A stretch of DNA of 64,000 nt from Epiperipatus broadwayi (taxonomy: Eukaryota > Onychophora > Udeonychophora > Euonychophora > Peripatidae): the NCBI GenBank assembly GCA_028023455.1, contig JAQFVV010012669.1:938501-1002500 (forward strand). Reading direction: 5' to 3'. This document shows positions 46,990-59,379 of this stretch, one piece after another; the first letter of the stretch is position 1, and each line of letters starts with the position of its first letter. The notes below the pieces were generated by a model that did not search any database, was not told where the DNA came from, and saw only the letters and a program-made list of their open reading frames with translations. The translations under genes were made by a program, and so were the position numbers.

Positions 46990-47590
46990 TCTATGTTCAT
47001 TTCCTTTTAACATTTTTTCTCAAAAAAAGAATTCATTGTATAAAGTTTTTCTTTTTCTGCAAACACCACAAGTCTATGTCCTGTCTCATTTCTATTACCA
47101 TAGCCAAATTTACCTACAGCAGTTTTATCTTTTATTTGTTTATCAATTCTAGCATTAGTCTCCCATAACAATTTTAAAATGTTGTTCAATCTGATAAAAA
47201 TCCTTTTGTACATCTATATAAAAATCTTCTACTATTTCATCACTATGAGAACTTGTTGGGGCATAAATATAAATTATCTGCATTTGGTATCTGCTATTAA
47301 GGTGAATAACTAATCTTGTCGCTCTGTCCAATATACCACCAATCTCCACAATGTTATTCTTCCACTTTTTATTTATAATGAATTCTTCTCCATTTGTACT
47401 TCCAATATTTGTGCCTTTGTAATTGAGTACATGTCCACTTTTTAGATCAATTGTCTCTTCACCTGTTCTTATAACTTCACAAAGTCCAATAATGTCTCAT
47501 TTAATATAAGACAGTTTTTCTTCCAATTCTTGCAATCTTCCTTCACTTGAATGTGATCTGCAATTATAAATTCCTTAATAAAAAGTCATC
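46990..47590 (-). pseudogene. RTE apurinic-type endonuclease domain
   Basis: On the minus strand: 'YNCRSHSSEGRLQELEEKLS' with a stop soon after, 'DIIGLCEVIRTGEET', 'GGILDRATRLVIHLN...IYAPTSSHSDEIVEDFY', 'KIVMGD' (47349-47155), and after a frame change 'VGKFGYGNRNETGHRLVVFA' and 'LYTMNSFFEKK' (47213-47007). These are the ordered blocks of the LINE endonuclease that nicks target DNA. Confidence 0.85.
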
Positions 47591-47609
47591 AAATGGTAGC
47601 CTGTGTACC

Positions 47610-48750
47610 AAACAGAGGATTCTTAGCATCCTTCACCTTCTTGACTGATGACTTTACAGCCTCCTGGGAATAAGAGCCATGATTTATTTTTGTCTAACAT
47701 GATTGTATATATCTATTAGAAAATTTTCATTTACACATATACTCATCTGTCTTAACAGGCAACTTAGAAGAAAGATCAAGTTGTTTCTTGATCTTAAACT
47801 CAGATGTAAAAAGCTAATAAACTCACCTTGCTGGAGAATGCATGCCCATTTTCGTTTACTATATGAATAATCATATAGTAATAACAGCTGAAAAGACAAG
47901 AACGTATGGAGTGGACATTAGGAATTCGCCCTGCTCAATTCCTTTAAGACCTCCAAGAGGAACCAAAAGGTCCCTTTTCAGTTAACAGGGAGCTCCTTTC
48001 TGCAGCCACACATACAGTAACGGAAGATAAAATATTTTTTTAAATGTTAGCATTGAAGAGAATGTAAATAAAAATGAGAAGTGTTTAAGAATAAAAAATA
48101 AAACGTATGTTTTAAACAAAAAAAAATACAACAACAACAATATATATAACCAAAAGTCAAACAACAAAGATGACTAACTACAGGTGTTTGATTCAGATAT
48201 TTTATTGAATTGAAAGCTCTTTGATGTTAGAAATGTTATCGCCTTGGCAACTACAGCATATTCAGAAATCTATCAAATCTTTTTTTTTTTTGTCATTAGT
48301 TTTAAAAGTCATGATTAATGTCATAATGTGTATTTTTTTTTTATCTCATAGCTCTAGATTAATGAACATCCTGCCACTGCTACTATTAAAAACCAATATT
48401 GAAGATAATAATGCCTAGAGTGATTCTTTGAAGACAATGTATTATTTTTTCGAGAGCCATTTATATTTTATTTTCTATTAGCAATTTTAATTTATATGTT
48501 GGAGTTTTTTTTTTTTTTAAATTATCAAAGATATTAGAAATAATTGAAAAATTCACATTTTTTAAAATTATATATATATATAAATCTTTTTACTTTTTCC
48601 ATACATCACATGAAAGTTTTGAATTCAGTTGAATCAAAGTTTTAGATTGCTTGGATTTTTTCAAGTATTACATATAAATTAATCGTTCATATCCACGGCA
48701 TTTTCCAAGCCTTTGCCTAAAACTATTAATATCTATCTACTCTGGATGGT
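47610..48750. other. A+T-rich DNA, nothing recognised
   Basis: Short open frames on both strands lack family resemblance. A slightly less A+T-rich patch lies near 47900-48010 but shows no coding pattern I can assign. Confidence 0.4.
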
Positions 48751-48754
48751 TTTA

Positions 48755-48860
48755 AGCCAATAAACATCACATGACCACCACTTCTTATACTTGTGTATAA
48801 TTGTTGTTAAAACAGGCAAAACCCACTATAGGTAGTGCCACACACAGCAAGTTATGGTTT
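48755..48860 (-). repeat. HH1 repeat fragment
   Basis: Read on the minus strand it contains the unit-start region ('gtggcactac...gggttttgcctgtttt') followed by 'agtggtggtcatgtgatg' and 'tttattggctt'. This is the same order as 49767-49860. The ribozyme part is absent. Confidence 0.7.
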
Positions 48861-48869
48861 TGTGACATT

Positions 48870-49755
48870 TTAAGTTTTAACAGGATAGCGCCTAATGTTG
48901 TCTCCTCTTACGAATTCTTAAACAATAAAACCATTCAGTTATATATATATATATATTGCAAATGCTGTATAATAAACAATTTAATTTTTAAAATGTATAC
49001 TTTAAGGCATCAACAAAAAATAAGATCAAATAATGTATTGAGAAAAGACAGTACTGAAGTAAAATCGAGATTGAAAAAACATCCACGATTGAATGTAGGC
49101 CGAGTATATATTAATTATACAAGACAAGGAAATCCAGATATTATAAATCTATTTTTTCAAACCTTGAGTTGCTGAAATCATAGATCATGACTTCATGGAT
49201 ATAGGAAACCTATTGTACTATAAATAATATAACAGATAACTTTTGAGCATGGAACAGGTATATATTGTAATGGAATATCAGGTGTAAACATAACTGCTTA
49301 AAACCTCTTATATGCTATGAAATATTATGGAGATAGTGAAGGATGATGACAATGTTCTAATATTCAGGCCCCACATTTGCGTAGTCATCTTATGAAAATT
49401 TACCATGATGATAATTAAATGGTGACTTGGTGGTAATGCCAGTGATTATGATCATTCAGAGTGCAAAAAAAAAAAACCTCTTTTGACAGTCAGAATAGCA
49501 AATATATATATGTTATGTGCTTACTTTGCATGAATATTTGTGACAATATTTTAAACTAGGGTGTTCATAATTGCTTGTATCAAACATTCATTTACTTTTG
49601 CTTATACTAAAAAAGACACCATGCATATCAACATCCCTAACTATTTCTTTTTTGCTTATATGTTGGTGCATCATTTATATGTTATTATGAGAATAATCTG
49701 ATGAGGAGATGATGACAATGGACTTTCAGTCATTGACATTTTTGATAGCAATTTA
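48870..49755. other. Unassigned sequence with one codon-like stretch
   Basis: Bases 48996-49173 (+) encode a basic, protein-like stretch (for example 'VKSRLKKHPRLNVGRVYINY') at the end of a 124-codon open frame. I cannot assign it to a family and it has no clear splice sites; it may be an old transposon relic. The rest is A+T-rich with nothing recognised. Confidence 0.3.
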
Positions 49756-49759
49756 TAGC

Positions 49760-50260
49760 TTATGTACTGAGTGGCAATACTGTATGGAGAGTTTTGTCTG
49801 TGTTAATAACAGTTATAAGCATGCATAAGAAATGGTGATCATGTTATGTTTATTGGCTTAAAACCGATCCTGCCTAATAGGATAGTGGTGGCTATGGTTA
49901 TTAAAGAACCAAAGGCACCAAAATGTATAAGTACTGAACTGAGTTCGGACTTATATGACTATATAAGCTAAGAGCTTGGATTGAAAATATTATAGTGTTT
50001 TCAATTTGAGACTCATAGTTTTGTAGTTAAGTAGGGATAAATGGTGACTGCTGGACGGTTGCATTAGATCTTAAGATCTAGGTGCAGTGCTTTCATATCC
50101 AAAGCTCCTCACTGACTAAGGCCACAAGCCATAAACTAGTCTGGGAATATTGGATGTGTAGGCATTAGATGGGGATTTTATGCACAAGCCTTCTGGCATC
50201 CATTGATTACTGTGGCTTGCTCTGAGTGGTAATACATACAGAGAGTTTTGCCTGTTTAAT
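49760..50260 (+). repeat. HH1 repeat, copy B (455-bp unit plus start of next)
   Basis: The unit-start motif ctgagtggcaatac at 49767-49780 recurs as ctgagtggtaatac at 50222-50235, exactly 455 bp later. In both places it is followed by a gagagttttg(t/c)ctg block. The copy is thus a full unit followed by about 40 bp of the next, the arrangement left by insertion from a head-to-tail or circular template. The hammerhead segment is at 50097-50155. No ORF or polymerase III box is evident. Confidence 0.82.
50097..50155 (+). ncRNA. Hammerhead ribozyme (HH1, copy B), two core mutations
   Basis: Outer stem I is ATCCAA (50097-50102) with TTGGAT (50150-50155). Inner stem I is CCTCA (50107-50111) with TGGGA (50142-50146), four of five pairs including one G-U. 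Stem II is GGC (50120-50122) with GCC (50128-50130), loop CACAA. The GTC cleavage triplet is at 50139-50141. The CUGAUGA box reads CTGACTA (G8 changed) and the GAAA box reads TAAA (G12 changed), so cleavage should be lost. The other copies restore both positions by consensus. Confidence 0.72.
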
Positions 50261-50264
50261 GAAC

Positions 50265-52665
50265 AAAAAATTCTGGTTTAACTCTTCACTAATGAAAATA
50301 AAAAATGTTTGAGATAGAAAATTATTAAAGCTACAATAGTATTAATAAATTCAAGGTATCAGCAAGACTCAGAATTATAAAAGAATGATTGAATAAGAAT
50401 TTAATATTTTTGGAGATCCATTTTACTATCATTTATTTCATGTTCTCATGGATAATCAGTCATTCCTTGAGGGCTGAGATCTAAACATTCATTCATTTAT
50501 AGAATTTGAATGTATAAAGTGTTCATTTTGAACAGGGTTAAAATCTGTTGTTTTCATTAACATTGAAAGTTAAGTAAGTCATATTTAAATTCTATCCAGT
50601 TTTAAAATGCATATAATTTTAAACCATCACATTTGCATTGCATAAAGATTTGTATGCATTATAACAGTTATTATAGACTAATTTGACAAAAGGTTTTGCT
50701 GCTTGAATGGAAATTTCGTACATTAAAGTTCACACTATAAACCATTTTGCAGTAGCCAACCTAAAAAAGGTGAACAAATGATTTTAAAATATTGTGTCCA
50801 TTTTCAATATCATATTAAATATTTACATTAATTATTGCAATATGTTTTTTGTAGTTACAGAACGATATCAGTATTATATAAACTTAAAAGAAAATCTTAT
50901 ATTTATTACTTAAATATGGAAATTAGAAATTATTAAAGCTAAATGAAATTTAAATAAGTGACCTTGTTGCTGTTAATTTTAGCTCAAAATATTATACATG
51001 TGCTGTAAGAGGAAGCAAATAATGCCAGTTATAAGATTAGAGAAGAATGGTCTTTTTGTTGAAATGAGTGGAAATTGAATATATTTTTATGACAGACATT
51101 TTTTTGAAAACATAACTGAAGAGTATTTTGACAAATGGGTTTTTGAAAACATGATTGAAAAGAGTAATTTGACAAGTGTCAGTGTAATCAAAAATAAATA
51201 GTCCTAACATTTTCACAAATTATTATTTCACTTTATGATTAAAATTCATTATAAAGCAATAAACTTGATATGCTTTTTGATTGCCCTTTTTCCTGTTACT
51301 GAGATTAGTATTTAGGATGGACAAGGAAAACTGTTAGGTCTTGATTAGTAAATCATCAGCAATCACACAGATAGTTGCCATAGCAATTGTTTTATAGTTA
51401 TTATAGAATCAGAATAGCATTCTGCAAATCTATGGTCTTGGGGAATTTGAAGTTCTTTATATAAAAATAATATCTAGCATCTATAAAGAAAGTGAAACCA
51501 GTAGTAAAATATTTTATTTATTGAATTTAATGATTTACTATTATTAGTTATCTGTTTAAAGGTAGACCTCAAGCATCATTTTATACAATTTTGGGTACTT
51601 TATGAGTTTTCAAGAATCAAGATGGTACCCTGTATTTTTGATAAATGTACAGTTTTGGGGATCTATAATATACCAAAGATGTGTTAATTGTTAAAACAAA
51701 ATTAATTAATCACTTTCTCCCTCTAATAACAAATTTATGTGAGGATGTCTCTACTTCTGTTGAGTCATCCTCGGGCGCCAACCCCACACTTTATAATATT
51801 TATTATATATAAAATTATTATCTTAAGAAGCCAATATCACTAATTTTTATGACTTAAAAATTGAGTTTAATTCTGCTTTTGACAGTGTTAATTGGTCTTT
51901 TTTAAAAAACATTTTCTCTGCACTAAATGTTATTATCTTTTTAAAAAAAAGCTTTAATGAAAAATAAGATTTCAAAAGTCTTAACTTTTTTAGGGATATT
52001 CAACAAAATTCCCATTAGGTTGTATTGCCTGTTAAAATTTTCATTTATTCATTGGTAAAAACAAATATACCAAATACTGTCAGGTGTATATATTTTATTG
52101 TAGCTTTACTGTAATAGCTCATATATATATATATTGATCATTTTAAATGTATGAGTAATATGTAAGATTTTTTTAGTATACCTGTCTGTCCTTTTTTTTT
52201 TGGTTGGTTATTTTTTAATTTGCCAAAAACCAAACTGAACATGTTAATAAACATATTCATGAGGAGACTTTTAGGTTTTTTTTCATGACCACACCAGTCT
52301 TGCCTTTCAGTTTATCACTTCAAACCTATATTGTTTAAATCACTATCTTCTATAATACAAAATAAAAGTTTTAAAATTTTGTTTCCAAACATAAATTGAC
52401 AATGTTGTCTGAAGATTTATGATGATGATTTAACCAAGACATATTGAAAAAGGGAAAAATTTAAAAACTGCTGAAAAGAGCTTTAATCTGTTATGATTAT
52501 ATGATTATATTACAGCCATTGTCATATATTATTTTGTTGTTATATAAAGATATTTTATTCTATATCATATCTAGGATTTATTTTTATTTATAGTTTATGG
52601 TTAACTGTTCTTTAGAAAAAAATCAATCTATTTACATTGTTCAACTGTTATTAATAACATGGGTT
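50265..52665. other. A+T-rich intronic DNA, nothing recognised
   Basis: I see no exon, RNA gene or supported repeat. A short G+C-rich patch (tcgggcgccaaccccacac) near 51771 stands out by composition only. Confidence 0.45.
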
Positions 52666-52674
52666 ATAGAGACC

Positions 52675-52795
52675 ACAGGGTTTCAAGTGATATAGTCTCT
52701 CTTCTGGGTTTGCTAATCTGGTCAGTGATAGTGCTAACATGGGAATTGAACATGTGATATTTAGATTCATAAATACTGAATTTAAAATGTTTTTC
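52675..52795 (-). repeat. tRNA-derived SINE, second copy
   Basis: The reverse complement matches 13055-13125: 'ttcagtatttatgaatcta', a B-box-like 'atgttcaattccc' and 'atgttagcactatcactgac'. The A-box end is not preserved. It shows that the 13-kb SINE is a dispersed family. Confidence 0.65.
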
Positions 52796-53599
52796 TATCA
52801 ATTTTTAAAGTGAAATTTTTTCCAAAGATATCAAAGTTCAGCAAGTCACAATTAATTTTTTTCCCACCACACTATATAATCCAGTCATTGCTAAGATTTT
52901 TCTAGACATTAACTTTTAATGATTCTATATAAGTTTTCATAACTTTCATTGAGGCAAATATTTTATTTTGAAGACAACTTCTGCAGAGTTCAGAATTAAA
53001 TTGGGTAATTTAGTTTCTCTCACATTGTAAAAAGATCCATCAAAAAATAATATTTATATTGATAAATTTTAAATTAAATTTTATATGTAAATTGTGCAGC
53101 ACAATGAAAAGATTTTTTAAAGATCTTATTCAAAATTGAATATTGATCATTTAAAATATTAGGCTTTTGATCATTTAAAATTAAATTTGTAGCATTTTAA
53201 ACTTGTAATAACAGATTATTAGCACTAAGTGGAGTGATGAACAAAGGTTTTTATAAAATGCATAATAGTAAGACATGATTGTTTGAGTTTTTGCATTGAT
53301 GGATAATTGCAATATGATGGAATTTGAGATGAATTTGCTAATAGTCTTCCTGCTATTTAAACCATATGATGCAGAGTTCTGAATAATAGAAGGTTTAATG
53401 TTTTAAAATTTATAAATCTAATAGAATGAATGAATTTTAAATGATTGTATGATTATCAAATGTTTATTCATATATGTTTTGTGTGTGATGCTATGAAAAA
53501 AACATTAAAATGATAGTGGATTTTCGGCTTTATGATGCAGGTATCTGGTGGAGTTTTCTTTTGAACTAATTAAAAGCAAGAAATTCTTTTTTTTTTTCA

Positions 53600-54185
53600 T
53601 TCTAGATTTATAGTATGCTGATTATTGTAGCATTCTTACCACTTCTATAAATGATCTATAGAACATTCTTAATATTCTAACAGAAATCTATAAAGACTTT
53701 GTTTTAGTAATTATAGTGTTCTAAACTCAGATGATTTATCAGCCAGTAACAGATGAAATTTTTTTTAGAAATGTTAGAATGTGAATCAATTTGAATATTT
53801 TGTTAGCTTTTTGTATAGAAAGGCAAACTTAAATATTGCCATTCAACACAGATTCTAATATGTTGCTGCAAATATCAGATTTAAATGATCGAGAATTAAA
53901 TTAATCAATGTGAAGCTATTATTCTGTATGGAAATGAAATATTGATTTTTTATTGATGTAACATAAAGTACTTCATTTTTATTCATTTTACATCTCTCCA
54001 TAATGTTCTGAAAATATGATGGCTAGATGACAAGAGAAATTGGTATGCCTTCAGCTTGATAAGTGTACAATATTGAATCTACGATTGTATGGTCACATCT
54101 TTAATGTATTAGACATATGAAATGAATAAATATGAATGGATTTTCTAAAAAAAGCATTTCATAATGAACTTGAGCATGGTTTTCA
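53600..54185 (+). pseudogene. LINE reverse transcriptase fragment
   Basis: In changing frames the + strand encodes 'YADYCSILTTSIND' (the YADD catalytic box with the last Asp as Tyr) near 53615, 'ILTEIYKDF', 'QMIYQPVTDE' near 53727, a decayed 'LLYGxExW' block near 53920 and 'LRLYGHI' near 54080. The 'YQPVTDE' block pairs with 'YQSVTEE' in the element at 60.1 kb, so both belong to one family. It is 5' truncated and inactive. Confidence 0.68.
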
Positions 54186-54350
54186 AGGGAGAGAAACTGG
54201 CATTTATGTTACAAAATTATCATGGAGACTTTGTAAATAGATACAATATTGTGTTTCCAATGGGAGGATAGGGTTGATTATAAGATTACATTTGAGATTG
54301 TTGATGTATAATTAAGCAATATTGGAAAATCTTTTAGAAATAAAAATGTA

Positions 54351-54542
54351 TTGTTGAAGTTAAAAGTCATCATCCCAAAAATAACAGATAAACAGTATTA
54401 TGAATTGGCTTCTATAGTCATCGCAAACTCTCCTTTAACTTTTTGTTGTGTTGTTCTTACTATCTTTTTATTTATTTATTCTGGAGTTAGAGTAGTTATA
54501 CCCAGTTATGGGTCACTACTAATGATCTTTCTAAAAATTTAG
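54351..54542 (+). other. Short open frame of doubtful status
   Basis: A 63-codon frame reads in part 'VIPKITDKQYYELASIVIAN'. It directly follows the LINE fragment but does not match the LINE pattern. I cannot assign it. Confidence 0.15.
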
Positions 54543-55344
54543 ATATTTTCCACTTTTTAATTCAAAGTATGACTGCACTTTTTTTTTTGCACTTATTACT
54601 AATTCACATTTTTGATATTAGTACAAAAAAATGTAATTCATGAATAACTTACGTAATAATTAATATGTATTTTGTAAATAAAAAATCTTTTTTATTTGTA
54701 TGTGTCTCAAATTGTTCTTTTCGTGCACATTAATTAATTTCATTGTTACAAGCTTTCTTTTCTATGATTATAACTTACATATAAGAATACTATATAGTAA
54801 TGTGTGTGGAAGTTTTGTTTACATTTAATCTTATGTTATACCATTGTAATAATTATGTCACATATACTGGGAAAAACCATTAATATATATAGATTATCTT
54901 AATTTGTAAATCTAAGTTCAAAGTTGACTACAGATTCAGAAAATTTTCAAAAAAATACAATCACTTAAATACAAATAATTAAAAATTAATTGTAATGTAT
55001 TAGTATAACTTAAATTTAATTTATTAGTAAATATTTCTTAAAAAATTAATAAAAAATAAAATAAATAAAATGTAAATTCATTACTTATATTTATTTGACT
55101 ATGAAATAGCAAAATTTTTAATATACTGAAGCCATGAACTATACTGTATCAAAGTACATGACTTCAGTTATACACTAACGATTATATCTATAAAAATAAA
55201 CAAACAAACAAAAATTTAAATAAACAAACAAAAAAAACATTAAAATTTATAAATTTGATACATTTTATATACTCAAACAGCTATTTTATGTTTCTAAACC
55301 CCATACATGATCATGCTTAAAAAATAAATAAAAATTTATAAATA

Positions 55345-55540
55345 AATTTTTAATTGTACCAGTAGCCATTTTTTCATCATGAAATGCCTTAAGTAATCAT
55401 GTTAATTAATAAAATTTCTTCAGTTTATGTTGAACGCATATACATTTTATTCTTCCTTTATTATTCTTTCTGAATTTGATGTGCAGTATTTTGCATAAAT
55501 AAAATATTTTCTAAGTATAATGTTAAAAGTTTTACAAACA
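55345..55540 (+). repeat. Dispersed repeat pair, copy 2
   Basis: This is the diverged partner of 35285-35500; it shares 'taataaaatttcttcag', 'gttgaacgcatatacatttt' and 'ttttctaagtataatg' in order. Confidence 0.55.
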
Positions 55541-55544
55541 TTTA

Positions 55545-57890
55545 GAACTTATTTAAAGTTAATACTAAGTTAAAAACGTCAAAAACAATTGGATAATGTG
55601 GCTAATGTGTTATATTTCTATAAAAAAAAAGTTATTGAAAAAAAAAATTCCAAAGTGTATTTAATTGTGATGAAAGTCAGAAAATTTAATATTTACTTTA
55701 TTTGAAAAAAAAAAATGATGCGTATGTTTTTTCTTATTTTCTCATATATACGAAAATGTCTCCCCTCAGTATATCATTAATAACTATATTATTGGTTTTT
55801 TAAAATTTTGATTATAATATTTTAATTTATGTGTAAGATACTGTACATATAAAAGGTGTCTGTGTTATATATATATGTATAACAAAAAGTCCTGTCCTCT
55901 TGCAGTTTAGAAACAATACATATTCTATTCTAATCAGTATTTTTCAACAAAGTATGAGCTATTACAAGCTTTGCATGATATATGCAAGATGAGCTTGGAA
56001 TAAAGTATATCTTATATTGTGGTTTTACTATATTGAATTGTAATAAAAGATATGCCATTTTTGGTTATCAGAAAATGGTAAAATGAGAAATGTTTAAATA
56101 AGTTAAATTCACATTGCTTTAAAAAAAAAAGGAAAAATAATAATAATTTAAGTTTGCCTATTTACATTTATTTGAAATTTTGCTTTACCAAGTGATAAAT
56201 TTTTGTATACTTTTTTTTTTTTCAAAAACTGATGAAAACATAAGAATGACCACAATTTTTTTTTGTTTATTTACATTTTGAAGATAAACATTTAGTGTAG
56301 AAATTTGAACATTATGATATTATATTTTACATGGCATTGGGAATAAATAATGAATAAACTTACTTGATTTTTCAATAATTTATTTTTTTATAAAGGGGAA
56401 ATATATCATAAAAACATATTTCAACATTGAATTAAAGTTATATAAAGTTGCGCAAATATGCAAATATGAAAACTATCACCATTTTTAAAAAAATAAACTT
56501 CTACCAAATTACAAATGCTTTGATTTCAACTGGTAGAATTGCACATAAATATATATTTATAGATAAATTAAAATTTTTCTTTAAAAAGAAATTCTGGTTT
56601 ACCATGTCATATTATCTTAAATTGATGACATAATATTACATAGACATTAAAACTGTAAACGCATTTAGTTGTCTTTTTATTTTTTTTTCAACTTAAATTT
56701 TAATATAGAAAATAACCATTTTTTTGCTTTTAAAAATTATTGTCAAGAAAAATTGAGATTTTCACATAGCTTGAGGGTAAATTTAAATTCTTAATAATTT
56801 TTTTTTTTATAGGGTATTAGACTCTCACCACCTGCCTTTTCTTTTTAGCAATTTGACATTATAAGTTACACCTCATTTTAACTTTTAACATATAGTTGTG
56901 ATTTTTTTGTTTCTGGAGTATACAATCAGTTTGAAATTTTCTAGTTTAAATATTAGTTTAATTTCTTTATAAAAATATTAGATAGAAAATTGATTATATG
57001 ATTTGTTTTTGTTTTTTAGTTTAAAGAATGACAATTTGACATTACAAACTGTTATTTTATTTTTAAATTACTAGAAATAAATTTGAAAATAGAATTGAAA
57101 GTTTTTGTTTTTATATATCCTATACTCTTGAGAATATATATGTATATATCTAGCATTAAGATTTTAGTTGATTTTCTAACTATTTTTTTTATAGGGTCTT
57201 GTTTTCAGAAATAATCTGAATCTTTTGAAAATGTTTTTCAATCCATTTATTCTCTTAAATAATTAATTAGTTTTTTTTTTATTCTGGCAATTAATTTATT
57301 AAAATGTTATTTTTAAATTGCACTTTACTCAAAAAAGTGAAGCTTAGTATTATTAGAAAAGAATTATATGGCTGAGTGCTTTCAGAGAACTTAAGTCTCC
57401 ATATTCACAGCCTGTTTTGGGCATGTCAGCTTACATTGAGATTTTAAGCGAAGTTTAGTGGTAATTTATGCAAAACTTATTCAGTTTTCTTTCATAAAGA
57501 CCTATTTTAATCTGATATATAATTGCATTTTTTTTTTAATTTATACTTATTTTTAATTATTTAAATAGAATAAAACTATGTTAAGCTACTACCAGGCATG
57601 AAATGGCCTTTAGGTATGAAGACTAACAATGAATAACAAATAAGCAGTGCTCAAACAAGAGCTTCATTTCTATTGCCTTGTAGGATGGAATATTGATTCA
57701 CCACAAGTTAGATACTATTTCCAGTACAAACCATCTTTTCTGTCTTCTTTTCCTTCTTCAGTTACTTAAGTTATTATAGGACCCAGTCATCTTGAGCCTC
57801 ATACCAGTGAACATTTTTTATACTAACTGTGAAAATAGAATTGTGTGTTTGTGTAACAACATTTTCATTCTCTTTAACTACTGATTCCAA
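55545..57890. other. A+T-rich DNA, nothing recognised
   Basis: Poly-T and poly-A runs dominate. No exon or repeat boundary is supported. Confidence 0.45.
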
Positions 57891-58111
57891 TCACCCCCCC
57901 CCTTTTTTTTAGCTCTAGCCCTCAAGAACTAAGAAAGCAATGGTGGGGATAGGTTTAATAGGCTGGTAACTCTTAGTTGTGGTCTTTGCATGAGGCAGTA
58001 TAGTCATTAATAGGTTGTTTTGGAACTGGATTTCAGTGACACATGAGTTTTGGCTACCAAAGATTGTATGCTTAGGCAGTCTTACTCAGGGCTCTCTCTG
58101 CTTATCTGGAA

Positions 58112-58800
58112 ATGGAAAGAAAATTTGGTCTAAAAATGCTCTGTCTCACACTTATTAAGTTGTTGTATCTATCAAATTACTCAATAATATCAGTAGTAAT
58201 AATAAAGCAAGAGATAGTGGTAGTATTAAAGGTAAGTATTGTAAATCTAATTTTTTTTCTAAAACTAGATACACTTTACTTGATACAAACTCTTCTCAAT
58301 AAAAAGTTAATGATATTAAAATTTGCTTTGCATAATAGGACTTATATTCATTTTATTAATGCCTATACTCCAACTTTAGATTTAGAGAATTCAGAAAAAG
58401 GAAGCTTTTTATTCCTTAATGAATATCATTATTACAACAATACAATTAAAAGATTATTTTTTTCTTTTTTAACACATTTTGGTACAGATAGTAGATTTTG
58501 ACAAAAAGTTATTGGAAGTAATAGTGATGCTGTAAATTCAAATGGTTTGTTATTATTGAATTTATGCAGAACAAGTAGATTGATTATCTGAAACATTTTG
58601 TTTAAGCAGATAAATTACTATAAAGAAAAAAAATGCATTCACATTTAAAACAATAATATTTTTAAGATTACATTATAATTAGGAGTCAGAATACAAAAAA
58701 AATACACATGCATGAACACTTACAAGCACAGATTGTTGGACAGATCATAAATTAGTCCAAGATTAAAATGATATTTGCATTAAAAAGTTATTCCAATCAT
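58112..58800 (+). pseudogene. LINE endonuclease domain
   Basis: 'NRTYIHFINAYTPTLDLENS' near 58340-58400, 'HFGTDSRF' then after a stop 'VIGSNSDAVNSNGLLLLNLC' (58506-58567), and 'TDCWTDHKLV' near 58728-58760. These are the late blocks of the LINE endonuclease, including the DH of 'CWTDHRL', which contributes to the active site in the family. The first 30-40 residues of the 58112-58501 frame do not match. Confidence 0.75.
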
Positions 58801-59379
58801 AATCACAAGAAAATTGATATTTATTCTTTAGAAGAATCTGCATTCTAAATTTTAACAGTTATTAAACACTAAAATTTTTAATTTGGATTTTCAGGGTCTG
58901 TCATATTACTGAAGCATGGAATTCTCTTAAGGAATGTGTTATGGCTACAAATAAATTATTTTGGGATTCGCTAAAAAGAAGACTCCTAATTGGTTTTCTG
59001 ACAATGATCTTATTATTAATGATTTAATTAAAAAGAAATGGTGATATTTTCTGCTTAGCAGAATAATGGATTAAATGTAGAACTTTATAATAAACATAAA
59101 GATCTAAAAGCTGAAGTTCAACAATTGATAAGACTTAAAAATGATTGGTGAATTAAAACTGCAAAGAAGATACAATCATTCACTGATGAAGTTCTGTAGA
59201 TTTTTTTTTTTAACATTGAAAGCATCATATGAACCTGAAAAATGGCATCACAATTCTATTAAATCCAGAAATCACAATTTTATATGACAATTGATATTTT
59301 GAATAAGTTGAAAAAATGATACAAGAATTGAAATGGAAACTGTTAATGATATATCCATTTATCTAATTTAGATTTGAAC

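Larger units (their letters stand above)
44610..47600 (-). mobile_element. RTE-type LINE, nearly full length, broken
   Basis: On the minus strand the order is endonuclease (47600 to about 46900), linker (about 46900-46300), reverse transcriptase (about 46270-45290) and C-terminal region (about 45250-44620). The 3' end runs into an ATC-rich tail (about 44638-44610), as RTE elements often do. About 3 kb is close to the usual RTE length. Internal stops and frameshifts split the single ORF, so it is inactive. Confidence 0.88.

Noticed and set aside
49699-49715. Another hammerhead (CTGATGAGG)
   Set aside because: No GAAA box or stem II follows; likewise for CTGATGA at 56230 and 59192 and its complement at 28790.
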